Assembly: GCA_007988745.1 (NCBI GenBank)
Contig: BJUT01000018.1
Span: forward strand, 1-64,000
DNA length: 64,000 nt
Direction of reading: 5' to 3'
DNA from: Pseudoalteromonas atlantica
GTDB lineage: Bacteria > Pseudomonadota > Gammaproteobacteria > Enterobacterales > Alteromonadaceae
Shown: piece after piece, positions 25,700 to 35,433 of the stretch
How the letters are laid out: each line of letters begins with the position of its first letter
Position numbering within the stretch: position 1 is the stretch's first letter
Translations under genes and position numbers: made by a program
The notes under the pieces: model-generated
Told to the model about the DNA's origin: nothing
What the model saw: the letters and a program-made list of their open reading frames with translations, nothing else
Database searches by the model: none

Positions 25700-26404
25700 A
25701 TGACGGACTTTATCCACGTTATTGATAACGCGTTAAGCGATGATTTTTGCGATAACTTTATTACCACATTCTCTAACAGCCCGCATGTAAAACAAGGTGT
25801 AACCTCTGGTGGTGTGGACTTAAAAAAGAAAGACAGCCACGACCTGCAATTAAACAGTTACCCAGAATACGCCCAACAATTAAAGCATATTCAGCAAACC
25901 ACTGCACAGCATGTTTTTAACTATGTAGAAGCACACTTTTTTATGCTAATTGGCGCATTTGGCTTAAAAGTTTATCACCCAAAAACGGGGGATGTGGTGG
26001 ATTTAACACAGGATAACTTTGACGAAGTGGGCAAACCACAGCTCTCTGTGTTGGTGCAGCAAATATTTAGACTTGGGAACATTCAGGCGCAAAAGTACGA
26101 GGTAAATAAAGGCGGCTACCCTTACTGGCATAGTGAAGTGTATCCACAGCTACAACACAATGAAGCCCTGCACCGTGTATTATTATTTATGTTTTATTTA
26201 AACGATGTAGAGGAAGGTGGCGAAACAGAGTTTTATTATCAAAAACGTAAAATTGCGCCTAAAAAAGGCACTATGGTCATTGCCCCTGGCTACTTTACGC
26301 ATACCCATCGAGGTAATAAACCTGTCTCTAACGATAAGTATATTTTAACCTCGTGGGTGCTATTTAACCGTGCAGAGCAAATATATGGTGCGCCTAAAAG
26401 TTAG
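25700..26404 (+). CDS. Fe(II)/2-oxoglutarate-dependent oxygenase, prolyl-4-hydroxylase-like
   Basis: 234 residues. The C-terminal half is a double-stranded beta-helix: YEVNKGGYPYWHSEVYP with the first iron histidine, EEGGETEFYYQ, KGTMVIAPGYFTHTHRG with the second histidine, and a lysine in NDKYILTSW in the usual 2-oxoglutarate position. The first ligand pair reads His-Ser-Glu rather than the common HxD. AAGGT precedes the ATG. It could hydroxylate a peptide, amino acid or small molecule. No partner gene points to the substrate. Confidence 0.8.
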   Translation: MTDFIHVIDNALSDDFCDNFITTFSNSPHVKQGVTSGGVDLKKKDSHDLQLNSYPEYAQQLKHIQQTTAQHVFNYVEAHFFMLIGAFGLKVYHPKTGDVVDLTQDNFDEVGKPQLSVLVQQIFRLGNIQAQKYEVNKGGYPYWHSEVYPQLQHNEALHRVLLFMFYLNDVEEGGETEFYYQKRKIAPKKGTMVIAPGYFTHTHRGNKPVSNDKYILTSWVLFNRAEQIYGAPKS

Positions 26405-26424
26405 CGCACCAAAATTAGTATCAT

Positions 26425-27660
26425 TTAACCGAGCAGTTCATCAAATAAATTAAACAACTGATCTAGCTCTTCAATGGTGTTGTAGTGCATACAACCAATA
26501 CGTACTACACCGCCTTTATCAAGCACACCTAATTGCTTACACAAACCTTGCGCGTAAAAATGTCCATCCCACACACATATGTGTTGCTTACCTAAAAATT
26601 CAGACACTTCACGTGGCTCTAAACCTTCAAACGTTAAAGCAAAAGTAGGTGTACGCTCGTTTAAGCGATCAAAATCATCAATACCAAACAATTTAATACG
26701 CGGGTAATTAACCAAACGTGTTAAAAAGTGCTCACTAAGCGCCATTTCATGCTGCTTTGTTTTAGCAAAAGCCGCAGCTAACTTTTCACGGCGCGTGTGG
26801 CCTTCATCAAGCCCGCTAATTGCAGCAATGTAATCAACAGCGGCAATAAAACCAGCTAAGGCTTCGAAGCTTTGCGTGCCTGTTTCCCATCGACCTGGTG
26901 CTACATCTTTAGCTGGTTCTACTTTGTAAGGCGTAAAACCTTCAAGGTGCTGTGTTTTACCGTACACCATGCCTAAGTGAGGACCAAAAAACTTATAGGC
27001 AGAACAAGCCAAAAAGTCGCAATCAAGGGCCTGAACATCAACAAGCTCGTGCGGTGCATAATGCACGGCATCAACGTACACTAATGCGCCTACAGCATGG
27101 GCAAGCTCTATAATACGTTTTATATCGTTAATAGAACCCGTAGTATTTGAAGCGTAAGTTACCGCAACCAGTTTAGTATTGCTGTTTAATAAGCTTTCAA
27201 ACTGCGCCATATCTAAGCTGCAATCAGCCTCGTTAATTAAAGCGGTTTGAACTTTAACGCCTTTATCTTGCGCTGCTTGCTGCCATGACGATACATTTGA
27301 GAAGTGATCGGCGTTAGTTACAATAATCTCATCACCGGCTTGCCAATCGCGTGAAATAGCACGGCTAAAGCTAAAGGTAAGGCTGGTCATGTTAGGGCCA
27401 AACACTATATTTTGTGCACTTGGCGCATTAAGTAAATCGGCTGCTGCTTGGCGCGCATTTGCCATCAACTCAACGGTTTTATCACTTGAAAAAAACGCAC
27501 CGCCTAAGTTTGAGTTGTAGTGCCCTAAATAAGCAGTCATTGCACTTAGTACAGACTGCGGCACTTGAGAGCCACCTGGGCCATCTAAAAATATTGGCGA
27601 TTTACCATCAACGGTTTGTATTAATGCAGGAAACTGCTCACGTAATTGCGCTATGTTCAT
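26425..27660 (-). CDS. Cysteine-desulfurase-like class V aminotransferase (VC1184 type)
   Basis: 411 residues of a PLP fold-type I enzyme. The PLP lysine is in ACSAYKFFGPHLG, the preceding Asp in VYVDAVHYAPH, and the C-terminal RIGCMHYNTIEELD is the hallmark of the VC1184 subgroup of NifS-like proteins. Their exact reaction is not settled. The ATG at 27660 is chosen because AAGGA is six bases before it; another ATG two codons upstream touches that ribosome site. The 2OG-oxygenase gene ends nine bases upstream, so the two form an operon. Confidence 0.85.
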   Translation of the reverse strand: MNIAQLREQFPALIQTVDGKSPIFLDGPGGSQVPQSVLSAMTAYLGHYNSNLGGAFFSSDKTVELMANARQAAADLLNAPSAQNIVFGPNMTSLTFSFSRAISRDWQAGDEIIVTNADHFSNVSSWQQAAQDKGVKVQTALINEADCSLDMAQFESLLNSNTKLVAVTYASNTTGSINDIKRIIELAHAVGALVYVDAVHYAPHELVDVQALDCDFLACSAYKFFGPHLGMVYGKTQHLEGFTPYKVEPAKDVAPGRWETGTQSFEALAGFIAAVDYIAAISGLDEGHTRREKLAAAFAKTKQHEMALSEHFLTRLVNYPRIKLFGIDDFDRLNERTPTFALTFEGLEPREVSEFLGKQHICVWDGHFYAQGLCKQLGVLDKGGVVRIGCMHYNTIEELDQLFNLFDELLG

Positions 27661-27669
27661 GAGCATTCC

Positions 27670-28302
27670 TTAAGAGGTAAGTACAAAACAATCCAGGTAA
27701 CCCGGCTTGTTTGTATCTACTTTGTTCATTGGCGTTGCATTGTGCCAAACTTGACGGTCGTTTATTAGTGCAAACATTCCGTCTTTAATTTCCATTTTAA
27801 AACACGGTTCAGCTTGCTTGTTTTCGTATACAAGCAGCTCGCCGCCTTCTAAGTTTTCGTGAGAAACACCACATACACAAACATGGTCAAACCCATCTTG
27901 ATGCACACCTTCAGGTGCTGCGGGCGTATCGCTATCAATGGCAAGCATTCTAAATTGGTGAATTTCAATATCACGGCCTTCATCAATGCCGGTAAGCTCA
28001 CAAAACTCACTTACAATGCTTTTCATACCTTCTGACTCAAGTAAGCTTTGCTCTAAGTTTTCATAAGTACGCTCAACATTACCCTGAAAGGTATTAATAG
28101 AATCGTCTTGAACAAACGCTTTGGCAGCTTGTAGTTTTAGCTCACCATTTTGAAATTTAATTACCGAGTAACGACGCTTACGAAATTCACCATCTGCATA
28201 CGGATTAGCAGGTAGGTTATCAAAAGAAGGCTTAACCAAATCAATATTTGCTTGGTTAATAAAACGAAGTTGCAGTAAATTCTGGTTGTTTAATGCAGTC
28301 AT
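27670..28302 (-). CDS. 2OG-Fe dioxygenase family protein (IDO-like, PF10014)
   Basis: 210 residues. The iron-binding EGVHQDGFDHV (HxD), the GGELLVYENK strand and the distal histidine in NDRQVWHNATPM match the family that includes the L-isoleucine 4-hydroxylase of Bacillus thuringiensis. A free amino acid is therefore a reasonable substrate. It is the first gene of a two-gene operon with the desulfurase-like enzyme, which suggests a joint pathway on a sulfur-containing or hydroxylated amino acid. That step is inference. Confidence 0.82.
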   Translation of the reverse strand: MTALNNQNLLQLRFINQANIDLVKPSFDNLPANPYADGEFRKRRYSVIKFQNGELKLQAAKAFVQDDSINTFQGNVERTYENLEQSLLESEGMKSIVSEFCELTGIDEGRDIEIHQFRMLAIDSDTPAAPEGVHQDGFDHVCVCGVSHENLEGGELLVYENKQAEPCFKMEIKDGMFALINDRQVWHNATPMNKVDTNKPGYLDCFVLTS

Positions 28303-28459
28303 AAAATCTCGCTTAAAATAATGAGAATATTGAAAGAGATTTTAATGCATGTAGAAAGGAATATTTGCTTTATTATTTATATAAAAAGTGGGTAATGTTT
28401 ATATTTAATTCAATTAAAACTTATTACAGCATGAAATATTCAATTTTATTTTAGCCAAT

Positions 28460-28487
28460 AAAAAACCCGCCTAAGCGGGTTTTTTTA
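28460..28487 (-). terminator. Bidirectional terminator after acnB
   Basis: AAAAACCCGC (28461-28470) and GCGGGTTTTT (28475-28484) around CTAA. Ts follow on both strands. It stops acnB transcription. Confidence 0.9.
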
Positions 28488-28500
28488 AAACAGCTTTAAA

Positions 28501-31098
28501 TTATACAGCTTGCTGAATAATTACGTTGTCTGCTTTTTTAGTGTACTGAGGCATACGGTGGAAGTTCAAGTAACGGTATGTATCTGCAGCCGTTGCATTG
28601 ATTTTCTCTGCGTATTCTTGGTACTCAGCTGGTGTAGGTAATTTACCTAAAATTGCCGCTACTGCAGCAAGCTCAGCTGATGCTAAGAATACATTTGCGC
28701 CTGTACCTAAACGGTTAGGGAAGTTACGTGTTGAGGTAGAAACAACCGTTGCTTTATCAGCAACACGTGCTTGGTTACCCATACACAGTGAACACCCTGG
28801 CGTTTCGATACGTGCACCAACACGACCAAAGATACCGTAGTAACCTTCGTCAGTTAGTTGGTCTTTATCCATCTTCGTTGGTGGAGCTACCCAAAGTTGA
28901 GTTGGGATACGACCTGTAAAGCCATCTAGTAATTTACCCGCAGCACGGAAGTGACCAATGTTAGTCATACAAGAACCGATGAATACTTCGTCGATTTTCT
29001 CGCCAGTAACATCAGAAAGTAAACGCGCATCATCTGGGTCATTTGGAGCACAAAGGATTGGCTCTTTAATTTCTGCTAGGTCGATTTCTACAACGTGCTT
29101 GTACTCTGCATCAGCGTCAGCTTCCATAAGTTCTGGGTTTGCTAACCATTCTTGCATTGCATTAATACGACGTTCGATTGTACGTACATCGCCGTAACCT
29201 TCAGAGATCATCCACTTAAGCATAACAATGTTAGACTCAAGGTATTCGCTGATAGACTCTTTAGAAAGCTTAACAGTACAACCTGCTGCTGAACGCTCTG
29301 CTGATGCATCTGATAATTCAAACGCTTGTTCAACAGTTAAGTGCTCAACACCTTCAATTTCTAGTACGCGACCAGAGAATTCGTTGATTTTACCTTTTTT
29401 CTCTACTGTTAATAAGCCTTGCTTAATACCGTAGTAAGGGATTGCGTGTACTAGGTCACGTAAAGTGATACCTGGTTGCATTTCACCTTTAAAGCGAACC
29501 AAAATAGACTCAGGCATATCAAGTGGCATAACACCTGTTGCTGCTGCGAACGCTACTGCACCTGAACCCGCAGGGAACGAAATACCTAATGGGAAACGTG
29601 TATGTGAATCACCACCAGTACCTACAGTATCTGGTAATAACATACGGTTTAACCAAGAGTGAATTACACCATCACCTGGGCGAAGTGAAACACCGCCACG
29701 GTTCATGATGAAATCAGGAAGCGTATGGTGAGTGTTTACGTCAATTGGTTTAGGGTAAGCAGAGGTATGACAGAATGACTGCATTGTTAAATCTGCAGAG
29801 AAACCTAAACATGCTAAGTCTTTAAGCTCATCACGTGTCATAGGACCTGTAGTATCTTGCGAACCTACAGTGGTCATTTTAGGCTCACAGTATTGGCCTG
29901 GGCGAATACCTGCTACGTTACATGCTTTACCAACCATTTTTTGCGCTAGTGTAAAGCCTTTATCAGACACTTCAGTGACTGCTGGTACTTTAAATACGTC
30001 AGTAGCGCCTAAACCTAAAGAGGTACGTGCTTTGTCTGTTAAACCACGACCAATGATTAGAGGAATACGGCCGCCGGCACGTACTTCATCTAAAATTACG
30101 TCTGATTTAAGTTCAAAAGTAGAGATAACGTCATCAGTACCGTGGCGCTTAACTACACCTTCGTATGGGTAAATATCAATTTGATCACCCATGTTGAACT
30201 CATCAACATTTAACTCGATTGGTAACGCACCTGAATCTTCCATTGTGTTGAAGAAGATAGGCGCAATTTTGTTACCTAAACATACACCACCAACGCGCTT
30301 ATTAGGTACGTATGGGATATCATCACCCATAAACCAAAGCACAGAGTTAGTTGCAGATTTACGAGAAGAACCAGTACCTACAACGTCACCTACGTATGCA
30401 AGTGGTAAACCTTGTGTTTTTAATTCTTCAAGTTTAGTGATTGGACCTACTTCACCCGCTTTGTCAGGAGTGATACCGTCGCGCTCATTTTTTAGCATTG
30501 CTAAAGCATGAAGTGGGATATCTGGACGTGACCATGCATCTGGTGCAGGTGATAAATCATCAGTGTTTGTCTCGCCGGTTACTTTAAATACAGTAACAGA
30601 GATTTTTTCAGCAACAGCTGGCTTGTTAGTAAACCATTCAGCGTCTGCCCAAGATTGAATAATCTTTTTAGCGTGCTCGTTGCCTGCTTTTGCTTTTTCT
30701 TCTACGTCGTAAAATGCATCAAACATTAATAATGTGTTTGATAGACCTTTTACAGCGATAGGCGCAAGTGTTTCGTCATCAAGTAGCTCAATCATTGGGG
30801 CAATGTTGTAACCACCTAACATTGTACCTAATAATTCTGCTGCTTTTTCTTTAGATACTAATGGAGATTGTGCTTCGCCTTTAGCAACTGCCGCTAAAAA
30901 GCCTGCTTTGATGTATGCTGCATCATCAACGCCTGGTGGTACGCGGTTGATTAGTAAATCTAAAATGAACTCTTCTTCACCCGCTGGTGGGTTTTTAATT
31001 AGTTCAATAAGACCAGCCGTTTGCTGAGCATCTAATGGCGCTGGTACGATACCTAACGCGGCACGTTCTTCTACGTGTTTACGATATTCTTGTAGCAC
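28501..31098 (-). CDS. acnB: Aconitate hydratase B (bifunctional aconitase/2-methylisocitrate dehydratase)
   Basis: 865 residues from a GTG at 31098, exactly the length usual for AcnB. The start [16 protein letters not shown] aligns with E. coli AcnB, and AGAGGG lies seven bases before this GTG. In-frame upstream ATGs at about 31140-31149 would add 17 unrelated residues. A HEAT-like N-terminal domain with [12 protein letters not shown], the swivel domain ([13 protein letters not shown]), and the 4Fe-4S region with [15 protein letters not shown] and [10 protein letters not shown] are all present. It acts in the TCA cycle and probably the methylcitrate cycle. A second aconitase, acnA, lies at 57610-60351. 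Confidence 0.97.
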   Translation of the reverse strand: MLQEYRKHVEERAALGIVPAPLDAQQTAGLIELIKNPPAGEEEFILDLLINRVPPGVDDAAYIKAGFLAAVAKGEAQSPLVSKEKAAELLGTMLGGYNIAPMIELLDDETLAPIAVKGLSNTLLMFDAFYDVEEKAKAGNEHAKKIIQSWADAEWFTNKPAVAEKISVTVFKVTGETNTDDLSPAPDAWSRPDIPLHALAMLKNERDGITPDKAGEVGPITKLEELKTQGLPLAYVGDVVGTGSSRKSATNSVLWFMGDDIPYVPNKRVGGVCLGNKIAPIFFNTMEDSGALPIELNVDEFNMGDQIDIYPYEGVVKRHGTDDVISTFELKSDVILDEVRAGGRIPLIIGRGLTDKARTSLGLGATDVFKVPAVTEVSDKGFTLAQKMVGKACNVAGIRPGQYCEPKMTTVGSQDTTGPMTRDELKDLACLGFSADLTMQSFCHTSAYPKPIDVNTHHTLPDFIMNRGGVSLRPGDGVIHSWLNRMLLPDTVGTGGDSHTRFPLGISFPAGSGAVAFAAATGVMPLDMPESILVRFKGEMQPGITLRDLVHAIPYYGIKQGLLTVEKKGKINEFSGRVLEIEGVEHLTVEQAFELSDASAERSAAGCTVKLSKESISEYLESNIVMLKWMISEGYGDVRTIERRINAMQEWLANPELMEADADAEYKHVVEIDLAEIKEPILCAPNDPDDARLLSDVTGEKIDEVFIGSCMTNIGHFRAAGKLLDGFTGRIPTQLWVAPPTKMDKDQLTDEGYYGIFGRVGARIETPGCSLCMGNQARVADKATVVSTSTRNFPNRLGTGANVFLASAELAAVAAILGKLPTPAEYQEYAEKINATAADTYRYLNFHRMPQYTKKADNVIIQQAV

Positions 31099-31406
31099 AA
31101 TATTGCCCTCTTGGTGACGTGAAAGTATTCGGTAGCGCATCATGCGCAAAAAAAGTAACCCAATACTTATAGTATTCTAACGCGGGATTATAAAGCTTTT
31201 ATGTATAGATGAAAATCCATCCAGCTAAGCAACTGATTATACCGACTATAAATATTATGAATAGTGGTAAGCGTAAATTCTATTTTCGTGAATGTTTGTT
31301 AAGTAATAATCATTCTTGTTTAATCAGGTTAATACTGCATATGCTGTTTTAAAGGCATAAAAAAACCCAGCACTAAGCTGGGTTTTTAAAATAAAGTAAG
31401 TAACTA
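31099..31406. other. Intergenic region between ompA-like gene and acnB
   Basis: About 308 bases with the acnB promoter region and the terminator of the porin gene at 31361-31387. It is AT-rich and I see no further gene. Confidence 0.5.
31361..31387 (-). terminator. Terminator of the OmpA-family gene
   Basis: AAAAACCCAGC (31361-31371), a 5-base loop, then GCTGGGTTTTT (31377-31387). Perfect 11-bp stem with Ts on both strands. Confidence 0.9.
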
Positions 31407-32465
31407 TTAACGCTTAACTTTTACACGTTCAATAGATTTTACATGTGCTTCTACACGACGGTTTTCAGCGTGAGCTTCTTTCGTGTTAGCTGTGTTTTTA
31501 AGACGTTCTTCACCTAGGCCAACAGTTGTAATGCGATCTTCAGCAATGCCATCTTTAATTAGCTCTTGTGCTACATCATCAGCACGCTTTTTAGAAAGCA
31601 TCTTGTTGTAGTTTGCGTTACCTACCGCTGACGCGTGGCCTTCAAGTAGTACAGTTGTATCTTCGTGCTCTTTTAAGAACTCAGATACTGATGCAATGTC
31701 GTCAAAGTAACGTTGACCAACTTGTGCAGAATCATGTGGGAAAGTAACTAATAAGCTTGTTGTTACTTCACGGTCTTCGTATAAAGTACAGCCATCGCCA
31801 TCAACAGCGTCTGTCATTGGCGTGTTAGGACATTTATCATCTTTATCTAGGATGTTGTCGTTGTCACTGTCTTTAGGTTCTACAGGTACTTCTACTACTG
31901 CTGTAGGCGCTGGCTCTACAGGCTGTGCAGGCATAGAGTTTTGGCCAAATAAGTAGTTAATACCAATTTTAGCACCTACATCTGTGTAACCTTTATCAAG
32001 ACCTTGGTATACCGCAGTTTCAGCGTTTACGAAAAAGCCATCAGTAATAAAGTGTTGGTAACCAACACCTGCGTTTAAGAATGTGTTGTCATCTACTACG
32101 TCCATTTCTTTAATACCGAATAGACCGTAGAAAGGGCCGCCGTCAAGGTGGTAAAGCGCATCAATACCGTAACGCTCGCCGTCGATATTATTACGATTAC
32201 CCGCTACTTTATCGAACGCGTTAAAGTCCATATCTGCATACTCAAGACGTGCGCTCCAATAATCGCTGAAACGGTAACCTGCTTCTACACCCCAACCAGT
32301 TGACTCGTTTACATCAAGGCCAGTTTGTGCGCGCATGTTTTTCCATGACGCATCATAGTAGTCACCGAAAACACCAAGGTAAAGGCCTTCTTCTTTATCG
32401 GCAGCGAATGTAGACGCGCTAGTTGCAGCTAACGCAATTGCAATTGTAAGTGATTTTAATTTCAT
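31407..32465 (-). CDS. OmpA-family outer-membrane protein
   Basis: 352 residues. A signal peptide (LTIAIALAATSASTFA) is followed by an eight-strand OmpA-type barrel (GVEAGYRFSDYWSARLEYAD region). A proline/valine hinge leads to a thrombospondin type-3-like acidic repeat, DSDNDNILDKDDKCPNTP, and a C-terminal OmpA domain. That domain has the peptidoglycan-binding LLEGHASAVGNANYNKMLS and KRADDVAQEL segments. It anchors the outer membrane to the cell wall. A long AT-rich leader precedes it, typical of a highly expressed porin. Confidence 0.9.
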   Translation of the reverse strand: MKLKSLTIAIALAATSASTFAADKEEGLYLGVFGDYYDASWKNMRAQTGLDVNESTGWGVEAGYRFSDYWSARLEYADMDFNAFDKVAGNRNNIDGERYGIDALYHLDGGPFYGLFGIKEMDVVDDNTFLNAGVGYQHFITDGFFVNAETAVYQGLDKGYTDVGAKIGINYLFGQNSMPAQPVEPAPTAVVEVPVEPKDSDNDNILDKDDKCPNTPMTDAVDGDGCTLYEDREVTTSLLVTFPHDSAQVGQRYFDDIASVSEFLKEHEDTTVLLEGHASAVGNANYNKMLSKKRADDVAQELIKDGIAEDRITTVGLGEERLKNTANTKEAHAENRRVEAHVKSIERVKVKR

Positions 32466-32800
32466 TGTTTTCTTCCCATTTTAACAACTTAGAAAATTGT
32501 AGCTAATCAATGCTAGCTCAACCAGTTTTGTACACACTACCTGAGCTTTTGTTAATCGATACTTAACGAAAAAATAAAGATTATAAATTTTTTCAACGAT
32601 ATACAGACATTCCAACCACCAATTGTAGGTTAAGTGAAAATTTTTACCTAATCGGCAATTAATAAATTATGGTAATTTACAAATAGTTACTTTTTATGAA
32701 TGCGAACAATACCACCGAGTATATAACTGCTCAATCATTGGACACTGAACCATTTAAAAATGACTATTTATAATCAGTAACTTACAATTAATTACAATAC
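32466..32800. other. Intergenic region upstream of the OmpA-family gene
   Basis: 335 AT-rich bases between the porin start and the selO stop. It must hold the porin promoter and leader. No other gene, repeat or stable hairpin is recognised. Confidence 0.5.
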
Positions 32801-34207
32801 TTAAGTACCGCAAAAAGTTTGATAGCCCTTGTCATCTTTACCTGTCTCTTGAAAGCGGGCTAAGTTAGCTGTTTTATCATATGGGTTACTCATCACCGCT
32901 AAGAAGTCGCTTAGCAGCTCACTCTCGCCGTGTTGATTATATTGCGCGAGGATTTCTTCGACGATGTGATTACGCGGTATAACCCTTGGGTTAGCCGCTC
33001 TCATAAGGTTATAGCTGTTTTCATCACATCTTTTTTGCCATAACTGGGCCCATTGCGTTAATTTATCTGGCACTTTGCCACCCTTTAGTGACTCGGTTAG
33101 GGCATCAAAGGTGTTGGTGTAATCGAGCTTATGCTCTTGAAATAACAATAATAACTTACTTACAAGCTCTACATCGTCTTCGTTATAACCTGCTAAGCCT
33201 AATTTTTGTGCCCACATTTGATTATATTGCTCGTTAAATAACGTAGAAAACTGATTAATTAGCGGCGTCATTAAACTTACAGCTTGTTCGTCATCTTCAT
33301 CTATTAGCGGGATTAGGCTCTCGGCTAAACGCGCGCAGTTCCAACTTACAATATTTGGCTGATTACCATAGGCATAGCGACCTTGCTTATCAATTGAGCT
33401 AAACACGGTATCAAAATCAAAGGTATTCATCATTGCACACGGGCCGTAGTCGATAGTTTCGCCGCTTATCAAGGTATTATCAGTATTCATAACGCCATGA
33501 ATAAAGCCTACTCGCATCCAGCTAATAACCAGCGCTAGCTGACTATTTATAACGGCTTCTAAAAAGTCTAAATAGCGCTGAGCCCCTGTTGATTGAATAC
33601 TTGGGTAATGGCGTTCAATGGCTACATCAGCTAATTTTTTTAATCCCTCTACATCACCTTGAGTTGCTAAATACTGAAACGAGCCAACGCGAATATGACT
33701 ACTTGCTAAGCGGGTAACAATTGCGCCTGGTTGCGGCGGATTACGATAAACAGCTTCGCCTGTGCCGACAACAGCTAAACACCGCGTGGTTTTAATTCCT
33801 AAGCCATGCATAGCTTCGCTCATAATATACTCGCGAATAGCGGGGCCTAGTGCACATCGTCCATCGCCTCCTCTTGAAAAAGGCGTGGCGCCTGAGCCTT
33901 TTAACTGAATATCCCACAGCTGATTTTTATCATCGCTGATAGCACCCAGTAAGTGCGCTCGCCCATCCCCCAAGCGCGGCGAAAAGTGCCCAAACTGATG
34001 CCCAGAATAGCCAAGCGCTACAGCATTTACCGGTTGTGGCTCGTTACCAGCAAAAGTACTGGCCCGCAGCGCTGGCTCAACATCTATATTAAACTGCTGT
34101 GCTAACGCTTCGTTCCACAAAAGTAATTGCGGGGCTGCAACGCTTGAAGAACTGTCCTCTATTGCGAAGTTATCTGCTATGTCTGTGTATCTTGGCACTA
34201 GTTTCAT
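32801..34207 (-). CDS. selO: SelO/YdiU protein AMPylator (pseudokinase family)
   Basis: 468 residues. SelO proteins transfer AMP to Ser, Thr or Tyr of target proteins, in bacteria linked to redox stress. Characteristic stretches are ALGYSGHQFGHFSPRLGDGRA, read in parts, QLKGSGATPFSRGGDGR for nucleotide binding, HGVMNTDNTLISGETIDYGP with the metal-binding Asn and Asp, and the C-terminal cysteine of YQTFCGT. AGAGGA for this start is inside the last codons of the upstream glycosylase gene, whose stop is two bases away. The pair is an operon. Confidence 0.93.
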   Translation of the reverse strand: MKLVPRYTDIADNFAIEDSSSSVAAPQLLLWNEALAQQFNIDVEPALRASTFAGNEPQPVNAVALGYSGHQFGHFSPRLGDGRAHLLGAISDDKNQLWDIQLKGSGATPFSRGGDGRCALGPAIREYIMSEAMHGLGIKTTRCLAVVGTGEAVYRNPPQPGAIVTRLASSHIRVGSFQYLATQGDVEGLKKLADVAIERHYPSIQSTGAQRYLDFLEAVINSQLALVISWMRVGFIHGVMNTDNTLISGETIDYGPCAMMNTFDFDTVFSSIDKQGRYAYGNQPNIVSWNCARLAESLIPLIDEDDEQAVSLMTPLINQFSTLFNEQYNQMWAQKLGLAGYNEDDVELVSKLLLLFQEHKLDYTNTFDALTESLKGGKVPDKLTQWAQLWQKRCDENSYNLMRAANPRVIPRNHIVEEILAQYNQHGESELLSDFLAVMSNPYDKTANLARFQETGKDDKGYQTFCGT

Positions 34208-34209
34208 GG

Positions 34210-34914
34210 TTAATCCTCTGTTTGTTGGCTTATGCCTACGCGATTGTCGCCCACGCTGTAAGCCACAATTAAGCTAAGTTCTTGCAGGCTCAAACCACTT
34301 TGCTTTTGCATTTCGTTAAAAAACGCCTGTGCGGCAGTGAGTGATTTTTTAGTTTGCAGGCCGCCATCGATAATTTTGTGCGCTCTTAGGTAGCTTTCCA
34401 CATCTCGCGAAAGTAAAAAAGTATCTTTACCAAGCGCTCTTAAGGCATACGGGCCTGTATTGCCGCCCAAACGGGCGCCGTGTTTTTTTAAATGCGCCCA
34501 TAAACCAATAATGTCATCGCCTGGCCAGTTAGCTACAAACTGGCTAAAACTGCCATGTTGCTGTGCTATTTCGTGGATCATGTAGGCATTTTCAGGAATT
34601 GTTTTTACCTTTTTATAATTACGAATAATGCGCTCATCAGTTGCTTTTTGCTCGAGCATATCGGGCGGCATCATAAGTAATTTATCAACACTAAACTGCC
34701 AAAAAACCTCTCTAAAACCTGGCCATTTACTGTTTATTACCGACCAGTAAAACCCGCTTTGAAATACTTTACGGGTAAACTCTTCAAGCCAGTCGTCGTC
34801 ACTTAATGCGCTTAATGCTTTTTTAGATAAGGGTTTTGCGAGTAATAACTTAAGCATTTTTTCAGAGCCTTTTCGCTCTACTGCTCGCTTATAAATATCG
34901 CTAAATTTTTCCAT
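34210..34914 (-). CDS. DNA-3-methyladenine glycosylase I-like protein
   Basis: 234 residues from MEKFSDIYKRA. The helical body with FTRKVFQSGFYWSVINSKWPGFREVF (in parts: SGFYWSVINSKWPGF) and the late LGGNTGPYALRALGKDTFLLS matches Tag-type base-excision glycosylases of the HhH superfamily. They remove alkylated bases. The start is uncertain: GAGG is 12 bases before this ATG, and ATG (34932) and GTG (34935) are also in frame upstream. Two bases separate it from selO, so they are co-transcribed. Confidence 0.72.
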   Translation of the reverse strand: MEKFSDIYKRAVERKGSEKMLKLLLAKPLSKKALSALSDDDWLEEFTRKVFQSGFYWSVINSKWPGFREVFWQFSVDKLLMMPPDMLEQKATDERIIRNYKKVKTIPENAYMIHEIAQQHGSFSQFVANWPGDDIIGLWAHLKKHGARLGGNTGPYALRALGKDTFLLSRDVESYLRAHKIIDGGLQTKKSLTAAQAFFNEMQKQSGLSLQELSLIVAYSVGDNRVGISQQTED

Positions 34915-35068
34915 ACTTATTAAATACCTCATCACTGCTCATAGGGTTAGTTTACGAGAAAAGCAGCCAATACGTAACCACCCGCATTTTCGATGAACTA
35001 ATCTGTATCCTGCAACTTGACACCTAGACGGCTAAAATGTTTTAATCGCCGCAATTACCCTATTTAAA

Positions 35069-35108
35069 TTGTATTTTGTTAAACCTTTTGCGGTTAAACA
35101 AAATACAA
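35069..35108. promoter_or_regulatory. Long inverted repeat just before the lysine riboswitch
   Basis: Arms 35069-35085 and 35092-35108 pair over 17 bp with one mismatch around the loop TTTTGC. It ends four bases before riboswitch helix P1. It may be an operator overlapping the promoter or a 5' hairpin of the transcript. Confidence 0.5.
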
Positions 35109-35112
35109 AGGG

Positions 35113-35301
35113 CTAGAAGAGGTGCGTTATTCAGGTAGCGTATGTTAGGAGCGCAAACTCCAGTGAGCATATGTGAGGGGAATACCGCCGAGAGGTAAAC
35201 GCTTTTGCGAAGCAATTACTTCGGGCGACTAGGTTGAATCCTAGCGACTGTCACCAATAGCTGTTTTAAAACAGCTTATTAGTTTGGTGGAGAGCTTCTG
35301 G
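35113..35301 (+). promoter_or_regulatory. Lysine riboswitch (L-box) aptamer
   Basis: Helix P1 pairs CTAGAAG (35113-35119) with CTTCTGG (35295-35301). Inside are the conserved AGAGGTGCG, GAGGGGAATACCGCCGAG, GGTTGAATCC, TGTCACCA and GGTGGAGAGCTTCTGG blocks in the right order, the same plan as the E. coli lysC leader. The downstream platform contains a hairpin at about 35303-35338 with an AAATAATA/TATTATTT stem. No clear U-tract follows, so control may be at translation. It governs the dapA-dapD-lysA-deacylase operon. Confidence 0.95.
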
Positions 35302-35433
35302 TCTTAAATAATAAGGCCGTGCGCCCTATTATTTTAAGCCCATTCGCTCTTCGAATACTGTTCGAACGACGTTAATGCGGCTCACATCATACAGCCTCCT
35401 TAATATCTCGAACACCTTATAGGTTCGTAAGAG

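Larger units (their letters stand above)
34915..35433. other. Divergent control region of the glycosylase-selO and lysine operons
   Basis: 519 bases without a protein gene. It contains a 17-bp hairpin/palindrome (35069-35108), the lysine aptamer (35113-35301) and an expression platform (about 35301-35433). The left 150 bases carry the glycosylase promoter region. Confidence 0.7.
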
